Below, in pieces: positions 54,155-64,000 of a stretch of 64,000 bases of DNA. The notes under the pieces were generated by a model, which was not told where the DNA came from, ran no database searches, and saw nothing but the letters and a program-made list of their open reading frames with translations. How positions within the stretch are numbered: position 1 is the stretch's first letter; every line of letters begins with the position of its first letter. Source of the DNA: Dermanyssus gallinae (taxonomy: Eukaryota; Arthropoda; Arachnida; Mesostigmata; Dermanyssidae); NCBI GenBank assembly GCA_003439945.1, contig QVRM01001786.1:1-64000 (forward strand). Reading direction: 5' to 3'. A program made the translations under genes and the position numbers.

Positions 54155-54897
54155 TATCGTTTGCTTAGATGTATTTTTACGGTTTTTGACGTTTCTTTTC
54201 TTTTAGGCTATTGCGCCTATAGTGACAACAACTGTGATATGGCTACCATAAAATGTCTATTCGACGTAATGTATTATAACTATTGTTATTATTCCAATAA
54301 TAGCCAGCCCAGCACCACACGGCATGCCCAAGAAGGGTCACAGACGGGGGCACCTATCCTAGTAGCCGACACCATGCGGAAGAAAATAGGGTACAGCATG
54401 AAGCCAAGCGGACGGGAGGGCAGTGATCGAAGCCACCTTTTCCGCTAACGGAATACTGCGGCACAAAAAGGACCCGTTTTTATTGATGTGGAGCCATTCA
54501 TAATATCCCTTGCCGAGTTCTCACTTTTACAAGCGTTGGTTCACGTGATTTTTTAAGTTGCCTAGACCAAGTTGGCTTCTAACTGCCGAATCTGCCGACG
54601 AGGTTGTTTCAATTATATTTAATTAGTTAGCTGTAGTTTAATTACATTTTGCATCTTTACTAAAACATTACTTTGCCCAAAAAATTATTTATTGATGCAG
54701 CATAGTAGGCTGCGGCGAGATCCGTAGCCTTTCTAATACCAAGCTTCTCGCTTGGAATCACCCAAGTAGCTTCGTCGTCAGCAGCGAGGCCTTCGGTAAT
54801 TGAAAGTTGGGGACGTTTGCAGGACGTAGTTGCATGACGTAGTCATGGACGGGATCTTACATCAATTTTACACAAGAAATAGTACATTCTCATCCTG

Positions 54898-54931
<34 letters not shown>

Positions 54932-54934
<3 letters not shown>

Positions 54935-55006
54935 CCACAAAAAAAGTTTTTTCGGTTATGTCCGTAGAGAATCATTAAAAAAAACCGAAAAAACGTTTTC
55001 GTAGAC

Positions 55007-55008
<2 letters not shown>
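54932..55008. mobile_element. Tiny 77-bp MITE between TA tracts
   Basis: Arms 54932-54957 and 54983-55008 are inverted copies (about 26 bp, sharing GTTTTTTCGGTT), with a 25-nt loop. (TA)n lies on both sides (54900-54931 and 55009-55037), consistent with a TA target as for Tc1/mariner-derived MITEs. In intron 3 of the CUB-LDLa gene. Confidence 0.6.
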
Positions 55009-55041
<33 letters not shown>

Positions 55042-55147
55042 AATCTAGCGTCTTATTGAATGAGTGCCAAAGCACGAACAAAAATATATGTACGTCCGGT
55101 GTGAGCCCAGTTTCATAGTAGTGGTTATGTGGCAACGACGCACTTAC

Positions 55148-55313
55148 CGCTGGCGTTGGGAGCGGCCGTGGCAGTAATCTTGATCTTGTGCAGCTCTGGC
55201 GGGTTGTTGGCATTGGCAACGAACTCGAACAAGACTTCATTGGCGGAACTCCGCATCGACCGCTTAGAGGCATTCTTGCAGATCATATGCAACTCCTCAT
55301 TACTATCGTACAC
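55148..55313 (-). CDS. CUB-LDLa membrane protein, exon 3: CUB C-terminal half
   Basis: 166 nt after TTTACAG and before GTAAGT (55147-55142); phase 0 in, phase 1 out. It encodes VYDSNEELHMICKNASKR, then NEVLFEFVANANNPPE and KIKITATAAPNAS. This is the second half of a CUB beta-sandwich (D/E-S..E...C pattern, F.A...P, final I.A strand). Two sequons (NAS) are present. The frame joins exon 2 (CDNSLR) and exon 4 without any change. Confidence 0.85.
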
Positions 55314-55482
55314 CTGTAAAGCAATCCACCATCATCAATTGAATTATTGATGGCTATATAACGTTACGGCTTAAATCACGCTCCCGACTACTGACGAACT
55401 AGAACTCATTTGGAAGGCCAGACGTCATCACATGCACCGATAGGTACAAGCCATTGATTGAAATAAAGGCCAACTCCAAGCC

Positions 55483-55487
<5 letters not shown>

Positions 55488-55520
<33 letters not shown>
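55488..55520. repeat. (TA)n microsatellite
   Basis: TA tract in intron 2 of the CUB-LDLa gene, just upstream of the small R2-like fragment at 55573. Confidence 0.9.
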
Positions 55521-55525
<5 letters not shown>

Positions 55526-55572
55526 CGTTCGCAGGAACCTAAATGTCTTGTTCCTATCGTTATGATATATAT

Positions 55573-55635
55573 GAAGGCGAGAACTGTCGAGTGTGCAAAC
55601 GTATTGAAAATGGTTACTAAATCATCACAACATTT
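55573..55635 (+). mobile_element. R2-like LINE, copy 4 (63-bp 3' end)
   Basis: Matches the last 60-odd bases of the intact element (42770-42831), sharing GTGTGCAAACGTATTG and AAATCATCACAA, with about eight differences. TA-rich sequence lies on both sides, with (TA)n after the 3' end. It is older than the other copies. Lies in intron 2 of the CUB-LDLa gene. Confidence 0.75.
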
Positions 55636-55777
55636 GCTATATATATATACTGTATTTAATAAGGCAAGCTACACAGCCTCCCGGTTTGCAATTTGTTCGT
55701 AATAATGGTGGCCACTGAAGTGTCACTGTTGTGCCAACTGCAATTTAGTAAGCAAAAAATAAGCAGGGTTTACTTAC

Positions 55778-56043
55778 CCGTAGGGAGTTGTCGCAAACGG
55801 GATCAACTGTCTCTCGAGCGCGCTGATGTCGTGTGATGTCGTCAAACTCCAGGTTGAACTTGGCGGGAGACGAAGTTCTTACTCGAATACAGCACCTTAA
55901 CGCTTCCTTGATTATCTTCTGCGGCCTCCGAAAACCACGAATGACGACGGCACTGCCTGCGCCCGTCGATTTCACGTTCACAGTATGAGCATAGGCTCGA
56001 CAATGCGTCCCATTAACCGCACCGCAATAATCCTCGAGAAAAA
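55778..56043 (-). CDS. CUB-LDLa membrane protein, exon 2: CUB N-terminal half
   Basis: 266 nt after GTTTCAG (56044-56050) and before GTAAGT (55777-55772); phase 1 in, phase 0 out. Encodes FLEDYCGAVNGTHCRAYAHT, a strand region with AVVIRGFRRPQKIIKEALRC, and FNLEFDDITRHQRARETVDP leading to CDNSLR. The F.LEF.DI run and the following Cys-Asp pair are CUB hallmarks. A sequon (NGT) is present. The SINE at 56096-56252 lies only about 50 bp upstream of the acceptor. Confidence 0.85.
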
Positions 56044-56095
56044 CTGAAACGTTTTTGACGTAAGCCAATTGTACACGTATAGACCTTGTTCGAGC

Positions 56096-56252
56096 ATCGA
56101 GCCCCCGATGGCGTAGTGCATTCGCGTGCGCCTTGCGACCGGAGGGGACACATAGGTGCGCGGGTTTGATCCCCGCCATTGCCTCACTGTATTTATGGGG
56201 GACCCATCTTATAAAGCAATGCGAAAGCTAGTGCGAAAAAAAAGTTAAGATG
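56096..56252 (+). mobile_element. tRNA-derived SINE, copy 2
   Basis: Plus-strand head with A-box region TGGCGTAGTGCATTC and B box GGTTTGATCCC, then a tail with TTTATGGGGGAC, AAGCAATGCGAA and an A-run. Same family as 12536-12706. Flanked by an exact 10-bp duplication, TTGTTCGAGC (56086-56095 and 56253-56262). Inserted in intron 1 of the CUB-LDLa gene, opposite to its transcription. Confidence 0.85.
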
Positions 56253-57374
56253 TTGTTCGAGCGGCCTTCAGGCGTCAGCAAACATATTTGTGTGAGCACA
56301 GCTGCCTAGAACGCGTAGATGTAATTTGTGCGATTGAAAACGGTGCTCGAAAGCGCCAGTGAAGCGTGGCACCAGGCTCTCAGATCAGGTGTTCGACACC
56401 GACATATCTCAGCATCTGACGGATACCGACGTATTACTCCTTCGCTGCCTATTCATCTAGTAACAATCACTACAAGGGCGTTTAAGAAAAATGGGCATTT
56501 GCTTGGCGTGTGTTACCAGATAAATGTGCTCTGCTGGTCCTGCCCGAAAATCGAGAAGGTGGATCGATAATCCCCTGCTGGAGATGTCCTGCGGGGGCTG
56601 TAGTGGGAAGCATATAACCACATTGAAGTACAAGTGCATGCTAAATTTTGCTAGCTTTACTATACTGAGTGTTCGGATCTATCAAATGTAATCTTTTCAT
56701 TACGTAATCATTCTTGACTGTCTAATCACCCGATTCTGGTATGCACCCTGTACATATCACTAAATCAGCATCGAGATTCACCAATACAGGATTCAGAAGC
56801 ATTCGAGCATTCCACGATTCCGCCTAGTGGTGATTTTAGTGTTTATAATACCCCGTGTTATCTTATAATAATATCTCCCATGGCTTCTACTGTGTACTGG
56901 CTGGTTTGTGTTTTGTGTCCAACATGGGGCGTGTTGTTTTCGTGTGTGCGATCAGAAACAGGCGGCGCAAAAATGTAAGCTAAACGTCGCCATTTTAGTA
57001 GAATGTCTCCCAGAATCGCAAACGAGGATGCTAGTATTCGAAAGAACCTCTATAGAAGCAAATAACTTGAATATATTCACCTCCCTGTCGAGAACACCTT
57101 CCTGCGGTGGCGCGCATGGTAAAGGCGATTAGAAAAACAACAATTGACGTCTTTGCTTCCCTTTGTCTGTCACCTATTTACAGAGGTTTGAAGAGGCCCT
57201 TCGGCAGCGCTTAAGTAAGCATACTTCAGTTGGCGAAATTTGATTGTGGTGGGCAAGCCAGTTCTGCTATGATGTTGGCTTTTGTGCAGGTTCTAATTAG
57301 GCCTCAACACGGTGACACAGGTAGCGTAGAGATTTAGAAATGCATATCTTGTAACCTTGACGACGATAACTCAC

Positions 57375-57501
57375 ATTTCTCATAAGAAAGCTCCATATAA
57401 TTCCAGTGGAAGTGGTCCTCTTTCACGGTGGTCGCGCTCACTGTGACGAACGCCAGCGCGACTAGGCACAGCGAGTTCAGGATTGCGGCAGAATGACGCA
57501 T
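57375..57501 (-). CDS. CUB-LDLa membrane protein, exon 1: signal peptide
   Basis: Starts at ATG 57501 and ends at donor GTGAGT (57374-57369), phase 1. Encodes MRHSAAI followed by a hydrophobic core (LNSLCLVALAFVTVSA) with a likely cleavage site after VSA, then TTVKEDHFHWNYMELSYEK. An upstream in-frame ATG at 57567 would add 22 residues, but the 57501 start puts the hydrophobic core at the normal distance. The phase fits exon 2. As seen, the five exons give 286 codons of signal peptide, CUB, LDLa, membrane helix and partial tail: a type I membrane protein, perhaps Neto-like in plan but with one CUB. No exact orthologue is claimed. Confidence 0.75.
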
Positions 57502-57618
57502 GATTTGCCTGCTGGAATAGTGGTGCCGTGATGATATCGATGCCGATCGCACTATAATATTGAACACATCAACAGAAGGCAGGGTTAGATAGATATAAAC
57601 GCACTCTATTCTGGTTTA

Positions 57619-57735
<117 letters not shown>

Positions 57736-59736
57736 TTAGTTTACACGAATGCACAGTAGATAAGATGACAAAGTTATCACATATCTCACTATCACTACAC
57801 TTATTCTGCGCCGAGCTCTTGTGTGTCGATTTCCCAAATCTATTAAAAATTCCCCGCAGCTGCAAATCCTTACTGCAGTTCTTCGATTGCTGTTTTAGCC
57901 TAATGCAAAGCGAGTTGTTAATCAAATACCACCAGGTATGGCCGTAAACTGTAATTTACTATCACCGGGTCATAGAGCCTTCTCACATATGAGGTATATT
58001 TATTGAGACAAAAAGAGATTTGATGTTCCAAAACAAAATCCAATATCTCACGTTTTGTAACACAACAGACACATTTCGTAACGTTGTACTATTGATTTCA
58101 AATAATTGTTTATAACAATGGAGTAGATTTCAATTTACTCCTTGACACTATAACGGTACAAGATGATATCTCCAATGCGAAACTCTTACCAGATTGGCGG
58201 CGCAGTATCATTATGAGTTATCCAGGCTAGTTCCAATGGTAACAATAATAAACCAAACTGTATCAGCTATCGCTTGTTTGCTTAGCTGTGAACGTTAGCT
58301 AAGCAGACCACATGCTTGCTGGCAAGTCAGCCTCCTTGTACTCACGAAGCCAGGAAACTATTGCGCACTCGGGTTCTGCGCTTGAAAATTTCAAGCATTT
58401 ACAAGGCTTTGTTGTGGAAATATCCCCCACAAAAAGTGCAACATTTCTTAACCAAGCCGGATAAGTTTACACACAGACACCCAAACAGAAGGTGACGCCA
58501 ATGAACTCTGGAACGAAAAATAGCCATCTATATAGGCAAAATGGGCAAAAACAAATCTCCTGCCCTCTGAAGTACTTACCTAAGATGCAGCTTCGGAGGG
58601 TCACACATATACACACAAGACACAATACGGTTACCGAGAGTCCAACCGTGGTTGGTCAGAAATGATTTAGTTTAGCTCCGTTGCACTGTTTCTACGTTGT
58701 AGTTGTTATTGTTGCTGAACTGGACGCTTTCTGGAACAATAATAACAACAACAATACTACTACTACTCAGCTTAAGCCAAATGAGCCAACCGGCCGAGTA
58801 ACATCGAGATGGCAGGCACGACCACTTGTACGACTGACATCACCAAAATGCAACTGCGGAATGATCGAAACGACGCAACTCTCGCCTTTTATACGGCCGA
58901 GCGTAAAGCCGAGAGGAGACATTGACTACGAGGGCAATGCTTTAATCGTCCTATCAGTAACAGTTAACTACTAATCCGCAATATCGAGCAGTTCTCCTCC
59001 GCCTTCCCTCTCCCAGCCTCATCGAATTTGCCAGCGGTTTCGTTGGAGCCTATGGATCTCGCCGACACTGGCAACATTATCATCACTCCATCTGATTTGC
59101 CTGGTGGTGGGGGAGGGGGTGTTGATGTTATTGCTGTTGTTGTTGCTGATATTGGTAGTGGTGGTGGTGGCGGTGTTGTTATTGTTGTTGTTGTTGTTGT
59201 GAACGTTGCTTTCATTGTTGCAGCCTCCAGTTTCTGAACACGAGTAAATAACATGTGTGTATGCGTGTATGTTTGACATACTTGGATGCGTGACATTTGG
59301 TATCGCGAAATCTCCTAAATCTCCCACCCCCTCCACGGCGGCGGCGGCGATATTGGCTCGATATGGCGCACTGGTGACCTTGCCCATTGATGACTCATCG
59401 ACATCATGACGCTCATGACATGATCATTTGTTTGTCTGTTTATCTATGTATCTATCTATCTATCTTTTGATCTATCTTTCTATGCAACCGAGTGAAAGCA
59501 CTCAAGGGTCTCCGTTAGGAACTTATTAACTAATTAATCGTCCTCCGGCTTAGAGATTAGCTCCGACCGCTCGTGCACGACTGAGTATTTGCACGCACAC
59601 AAATCTTGGGCTAAAATTCGAAAGATTGAACGCTTTCCTCACATCACTAGACTTCGTTAATAGTTCGCATGTGGCATACAGCACAACTATACTTTCTATT
59701 TAATTCATTATATACTGATATTGTGTTTTTTTTAAT
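57736..59736. other. No gene recognised; low-complexity repeats
   Basis: Upstream flank of the CUB-LDLa gene. Imperfect (GTT)n/(GGT)n low-complexity DNA at about 59100-59220 creates Thr/Pro/Asn-rich frames, and a (TATC)n-like run is at about 59440-59475. No promoter motif could be assigned with confidence. Confidence 0.5.
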
Positions 59737-60770
59737 TCATACTGTGTGGTGATTTGCGTGGCAGGTTATGCGGCACTTCAGTAAGCGGTTCCATCGGTAC
59801 GTCAATTTACATTTGTCTGAACGAAACGCTTGCTCTTTTGGATAGAGTTCTTCGACAAAAATAGCGTTTCTTGTTTTTAATTCCAGAGTAGAAGTAGCAA
59901 TTCCAGCCAATTTCCTTCCACGTCTAAATTTCATTGACTTTGTTTTATTTATGTTTATTTCCAACTGGTTTCGATGAACGTAATGCTGCAAGGTCGCAAG
60001 GGATTGTTGTAAATGGAATCGACTGCGAGAATATAGCACCAAGTTGTCTGCATACATACGAACGTCTCGCCGGAAAGCAGTCAATGACATATATTGGAAA
60101 TATCTTCATTCTATGACATTCCTAGATGTTTTCAGGTCCGTGCCCCTCAGTTTGCCCAGTAAGTATACATCTTGCTGCCGCTGTATTTGCTTGTATCTCG
60201 TCGATATGCCTGGTAAACGACAATCGGGTAGTTACTACGACTTCTTATTTCTATTTAATTATATCCACCAATATTATGTCCACGATATTGAATCGTTGAG
60301 CCTAATGTGTTAGTTCGCCGTGTAGTACGCTCCTCCTCAACTGAAACGAAGAACTTCGTAATTATGCTACAGCTCAGTCTGGCGCAAACGAGGCTGCAAA
60401 CGAATCTGATGACGTCGAAATGACTTTTCATGGTCTCGAGGAACCGGTTCTCTTGGGACACATTCCAGTCGAATGCTGTTTGGAAATCAATAAAGGTCAC
60501 GCACGCATTTGACTGTTTTGCTTACAACATTCTATGCACACTAAAACGGACTTCACTGCTGCTATTTGTTGACCGCTCAGAGTAAAATCCATTTTGGTCC
60601 GCTGTGATTGTATCCACTTGGTGTCTCGACCTGGCGGAGGCAGGCTTTATAGAGACTTGTTAGTATCGGACTGAAAACGCCGATATTCCCCTGGAGGTGC
60701 TCGTGTGCAGCGAGATCGGGACTTGCTGTTTTTGCGTTAGGTTTATAGGCTATTATACACACATATTGCT
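59737..60770 (-). pseudogene. Old LINE reverse transcriptase relic
   Basis: Reading on the minus strand: SPILTSLYKACLRQVET (about 60640-60690), then a QNGFYSER-like block (about 60570-60600), TFIDFQTAFD (motif A, about 60470-60500), VRMYADNLVLYSRS (degraded motif C, about 60015-60060) and INKTKSMKFRRGR (about 59920-59960). Frame breaks separate all parts. The KSMKFRRG motif resembles that of the relic at 22760-23760. Confidence 0.65.
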
Positions 60771-60838
60771 TAATTCGCCATAAACTTGCATTTTACGATG
60801 ATGCATAATTATAATAAAATCGTCATTCTATATATATA

Positions 60839-62124
60839 CAGGTAGTTCAATAAGTTCTTAGAATGAGCTTTTTAGAATTCAATTTTGGCACGCTTTCACC
60901 GCTAATAGGAACTGCAACTTTTCGACTGCTAGCACTCAATATATTATGGTGATTGGCCGTTGCGATTTCGTTTGATAGCTTTTCCCGTGCAACGTATCGG
61001 CGTGATTTTTAAAAATGGAGAAAAAAGAGTTTCGAGTGGTTATCAAGCATTTCTATTTCAAAGGTTGGAATGCGACCCAAGTAAACATTGAGTTAGACGA
61101 GACGTACAGTGACCTTGCGCCATGTTTTGCCACTGTTTCCAACTGGATTAATGTGTTAAAGAGAGGTCGCAGGAGCACCGAGGATGAACTACGTCCAGGA
61201 GGCCAAAAAACGGCAACTGATGAGGAAAACGTAGAGAAAGTGCGAAAAATTCTTGGCACAGATAAGCGAATAAACATTAAGGAAATAGCGGAGGCATTAG
61301 GGATTAGTTTAGGCAATGTGCATTTTATCCTACACGAAAACTTGAAGATGAAAGAGCTTAGAGCAAAATGGCTGCCGCATTTGCTCAACCAAGGCCAAAA
61401 AGACGCGCCTGTTTTGGCTTTACAGCGAAATTTGGTCAAGGTGTCAAACAATCTGTCGGATTTTTGGTGCAGATTCATGACCGTCGAAGAAAGCCGGGTT
61501 CATCACTACACTCCCGAGACCCAAGAAGCATCTTGCCAATGGTGTGCACCTGATGAAGGACCTCCGAAGAGGGTGCGGACAACGGCATTGACCGGAAAGG
61601 TGATGGCTACAGTTTTTTAAGACCAACGTAGAATAATGCTGGTCGACTACCTTGAGAGCTGTAAAACGATCACAGGAGAATATTATGCAAGACTGTTGGA
61701 CTGCCATTAGCAAGAACTCATCGTAAAACGGCCCGCGTTGCAGAAGAAGGTTGTCCCGTTTCACCAGGGCAATGCTCCTGCACACAAGTCCCGGCAAGCA
61801 TCGGCAAAACTGGCCCAACTAAGGTTCGAACTTATTGAACAACCCTCCTATTCTCCAGACCTGACCCCCTCTGATTATTTCCTCTTCGGACATTTGAAGA
61901 ATAGTCTCGGTGGAAAGCGTTTTTCCAGCAATGAAGAGGTTAAGGCTGCTGTCAATGCCTATTTTTAGTCTAACGACGCGGAATTCTACTCAAGAGGTAT
62001 GAAAGCTCTGAAATCTCGGTGGGAAAAGTGTATTGAGCTTCTCGGGGAGTATATCGAATAAGAAAAATTTAAAAACATGATTTGGAAAATTCTCGGTTTT
62101 CATTCTAAGAACTTATTGAACTAC

Positions 62125-62127
<3 letters not shown>
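60839..62127 (+). mobile_element. Mariner element, 1289 bp, complete but dead
   Basis: Perfect 27-bp terminal inverted repeats (CAGGTAGTTCAATAAGTTCT...) at 60839-60865 and 62101-62127, flanked by TA on both sides. Length and organisation are typical for mariner. The transposase gene inside is inactive. The perfect repeats beside a damaged gene suggest movement by a transposase supplied elsewhere before decay. Confidence 0.95.
61015..62061 (+). pseudogene. Mariner transposase, inactivated
   Basis: Starts ATG at 61015 with a mariner N-terminal helix-turn-helix (FRVVIKHFYFKGWNATQ; then IAEALGISLGNVHFIL). The catalytic region has TVEESRVHHYTPET (first Asp replaced by Glu), FHQGNAPAHKS (second Asp replaced by Gly) and SYSPDLTPSDYFLF (third Asp present). 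Nonsense codons occur at about 61618, near 61707 and at about 61966. The C-terminus ends LGEYIE at 62061. Mariner transposases are normally about 345 residues with a DD34D triad, so this copy cannot catalyse transposition. Confidence 0.92.

Positions 62128-62158
<31 letters not shown>
62128..62158. repeat. (TA)n then poly(T) tract
   Basis: TA tract directly after the mariner end, followed by a T run to about 62170. Confidence 0.9.
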
Positions 62159-62166
<8 letters not shown>

Positions 62167-62282
62167 TTTTATATTTTTTGTAAGGGTATTGCCCGTGTAC
62201 GCTTTTCTCATGTCATGGCTAATTTTAATCTACTTCGGCATTTACCTTGTCTAACATGGAAACTATGCAAAGCAATTTAAGA

Positions 62283-62353
62283 GTGGCCGGTCTGGGTCTC
62301 GAACCCAGTCCTCCCGAATACAAGGCAAAAGCTTTGCCACTAAACCATCTTGC
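62283..62353 (-). pseudogene. tRNA-like relic (tRNA-Gly-related)
   Basis: The minus strand resembles a tRNA: D-arm region TGGTTTAGTGG and a T-arm CTGGGTTCGAGACCCAG with perfect stem. The anticodon region is close to tRNA-Gly (GCC...CGGGAGG). The acceptor ends do not pair and the anticodon stem has mismatches, so it is a pseudogene or a SINE head. It differs from the SINE family at 12536 and 56096. Confidence 0.6.
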
Positions 62354-63397
62354 TCGATCTATAGAATCTAAACACTTCAGCGACCGTCCCGTCGAGCGAA
62401 AAAGTGCAAAGACCGCCGATGTGTCTGGCAGCGTGCTGCGTGGTATGTAGCGCACATTTGCGAGCAGAACCGGCAACGACATTAATCGCCAATTTGATGA
62501 AATTCCTGGGTCGAACATACTAAGTGATGACAGCCATGTACCTTGTGCACGCATGCCGACTAGTGCATGCAATTCCATGTAATTTCTGTAATAGGTGATC
62601 TGAGCCCGACCGATTGTTTCCACTACCGATTCCACAACTCGCTAGCAGTTACACGAAGCGGTTTCTTGCCGTCCGCAAAATTTGCTGCTGAAAGATGGCA
62701 TCATGCCAAGGCACATTGGCACAATCTTAAGCGCAAGAAAGACGCAGCTGCCACACTCAGAGACAGTCTTCGAAGGTCCTACCTTCTGTGTGAATAGAGG
62801 CAATAGCCGTCCCGACACCCGTCGCCTAATGTGCTGGGTAAAGATCGCTCCCGCATAGTGTAGTCTCAGGCTTTCGTCGTCTACGAATTCATTTGCAGGC
62901 CCTTACTGTAAAGGTTCATTTTTAGACCATTACCGTGAAGATAAGCTTCCACGTTGCCACAGTTATAGGTAATTTTAGTACTTTTGAACTCTCTTGTGAA
63001 GCTTCTAAAATCATCGGGCTTGTCCTCGGCCGGTAGTGTGACGTCCTTAACAAGAAGTTTTCGAGAATACTGTACCCATTCACAGTCGTTAGTAAGTATA
63101 GCATATATGGGTCCATGTTGTGCTGGATTATACTCCCGCATGTTATACTAGACTTTATTGTTTTGTGTAAACTTGAGTAGCTATGGCGGACTAGAAAATT
63201 AGGAGTCAGCTTAATGTTCGCTTAGTACTACTGAAAGGAATTTTATTAGACTATCTACTATACTGATTCACCCTCGGACAGGTAATGGATAACACGACGT
63301 GTGCTTCGTTTTCTCGAATAACTTTCTAGCACGTGTGAGGCAACACTACTGTAACCGACTCACTTCAATCGCTTTATCGACATCGTACAGAACTTGT
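62354..63397. other. No gene recognised
   Basis: Short frames only. The minus-strand frame at 63141-62881 has no recognised domain. Confidence 0.45.
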
Positions 63398-63676
63398 TCA
63401 GAAGCGAGCATAGAACTCATCCCGAAATATACATAGCTCCTTTTTATGATGCCAACTGTCGAAGAAGAAGCCTCTCATCGATATTAGACTACTAGCAAAG
63501 AGTACCAGTTTGTCAGCGACAAATTCGAGGCGGCGAAATGCGCACCTAGTAAAGTGCGGAACACAATACACAATTAAAGCCGCGCAGTCGAACGCTGTAT
63601 GAAGCGAATATAGTGCTACGAGTACTGTGTGGTAATGCTCGGTTTTGTCCTGAGTTGATGTCATAACATATATCAA
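63398..63676 (-). pseudogene. Possible LINE RT relic
   Basis: The minus strand reads SLHTAFDCAALI and LEFVADKLVLFASS, reminiscent of RT motif A (AFD) and a degraded FADDLVLFAS motif C. The spacing is compatible only with an internal deletion. Weak evidence. Confidence 0.3.
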
Positions 63677-63803
63677 TTAAGGCCTTATCTGCTCAAATTA
63701 TAGTAACTTTTGAGTCTATATCTTGTGAAAACAGATCATAAAAAGCTGCAGAAAACGTTAAACTCGTAAAATTAAAAAAAACGTTAAATTAGTAGTAGTA
63801 GTA

Positions 63804-64000
63804 GCAGCAGCGAACACAAGACGCCAGGAGTTTACAGAGTTCCTGGACGACCTCGCGGAAAAGATCAGGCGACATGCAGCCAATAAGAGGGCCATCCTTG
63901 TTGGGGGGGACTTTAATGCAGCTGCATCTAATTGGGGAAGCCGACGCTCGAAGGGAAGAGGTCGTGAGCTGTCAGAGTGGTTGGCCCAATTGGGCATGAT
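63804..64000 (+). CDS. R1-type LINE APE endonuclease, partial (cut by window end)
   Basis: Open plus-strand frame to the window edge with FTEFLDDLAEKIRRHAANKR, then AILVGGDFNAAASNWGSRRS (about 63889-63948; GGDFNA is the APE catalytic block) and GRELSEWLAQLGM. This matches the middle of the endonuclease in the R1-clade ORF2 at 47323-50292 (AIVGGDFNAAHSLWGSRSSS) but is clearly a different family. A short (GTA/GCA)n run at 63791-63809 precedes it, so the N-terminus is lost or replaced. Probably a 5'-damaged copy. Confidence 0.75.

Noticed and set aside
59019..59387. Asn/Thr/Pro-rich minus-strand frames
   Set aside because: They come from imperfect trinucleotide low-complexity DNA; no splice or domain support.
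62283..62353. Functional tRNA gene
   Set aside because: The T arm is good, but the acceptor stem does not pair and the anticodon stem has mismatches.

Overview
The window is eukaryotic, almost certainly from an arthropod. Coding exons are short and bounded by canonical AG/GT splice sites, there are about 30 (TA)n tracts, and most of the length is non-LTR retrotransposons (LINEs), a tRNA-derived SINE, mariner elements and MITEs. A mite or tick-like chelicerate is plausible, but the sequence does not prove it. No operons, CRISPR arrays or rRNA genes were seen.

Host genes. (1) A monocarboxylate-transporter-like (SLC16/MFS) gene runs on the minus strand as exons 20118-19699, 19114-18875, 18633-18346 and 6796-6567. 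The intron before the last exon is about 11.5 kb and is packed with retroelements. Its N-terminal exon(s) were not found. A second copy of the first visible exon lies at 91-1, inside a duplicated block (1-1872 versus 20029-22178). (2) A CUB-LDLa-transmembrane receptor-like gene lies on the minus strand in five phase-consistent exons between 57501 and 53102, from signal peptide to the start of the cytoplasmic tail.

Layout. 1-6566: duplicated exon and intron, an old LINE 3' end, and AT-rich DNA. 7195-18250: restriction-like-endonuclease (RLE) LINEs with a YLDD-type reverse transcriptase, in both orientations, several abutting (ATT)n tracts. 18272-22178: transporter exons and duplicated intron. 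22760-29000: LINE relics, a young APE-type LINE (23935-26694) between two identical 61-bp repeats, and a decayed R1-type LINE. 29721-33572: a head-to-head pair of R2-like elements. 33770-36890: LINE fragment, Tc1/mariner transposase and a MITE. 36894-44598: a palindrome with arms of about 1.6 kb, split near its centre by an apparently intact R2-like element (38542-42831, ORF of 1088 codons) whose 5' region is full of hairpins. 47101-52750: a full-length R1-clade LINE with two open ORFs, a 53-nt poly(A) tail and an 11-bp target duplication. 53102-57501: the CUB-LDLa gene. 59737-64000: LINE relics, a dead mariner with perfect 27-bp inverted repeats, a tRNA-like relic, and the start of another R1-type endonuclease.

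The most notable signal is the R2-superclade LINE. All four of its copies or fragments end at the 3' side against (TA)n, and two sit head to head in one TA locus. This suggests a (TA)n-targeting R2-like element; because the target is self-complementary, it could be primed from both strands. The intact copy, with its structured 5' region, is the best candidate here for an undescribed system.
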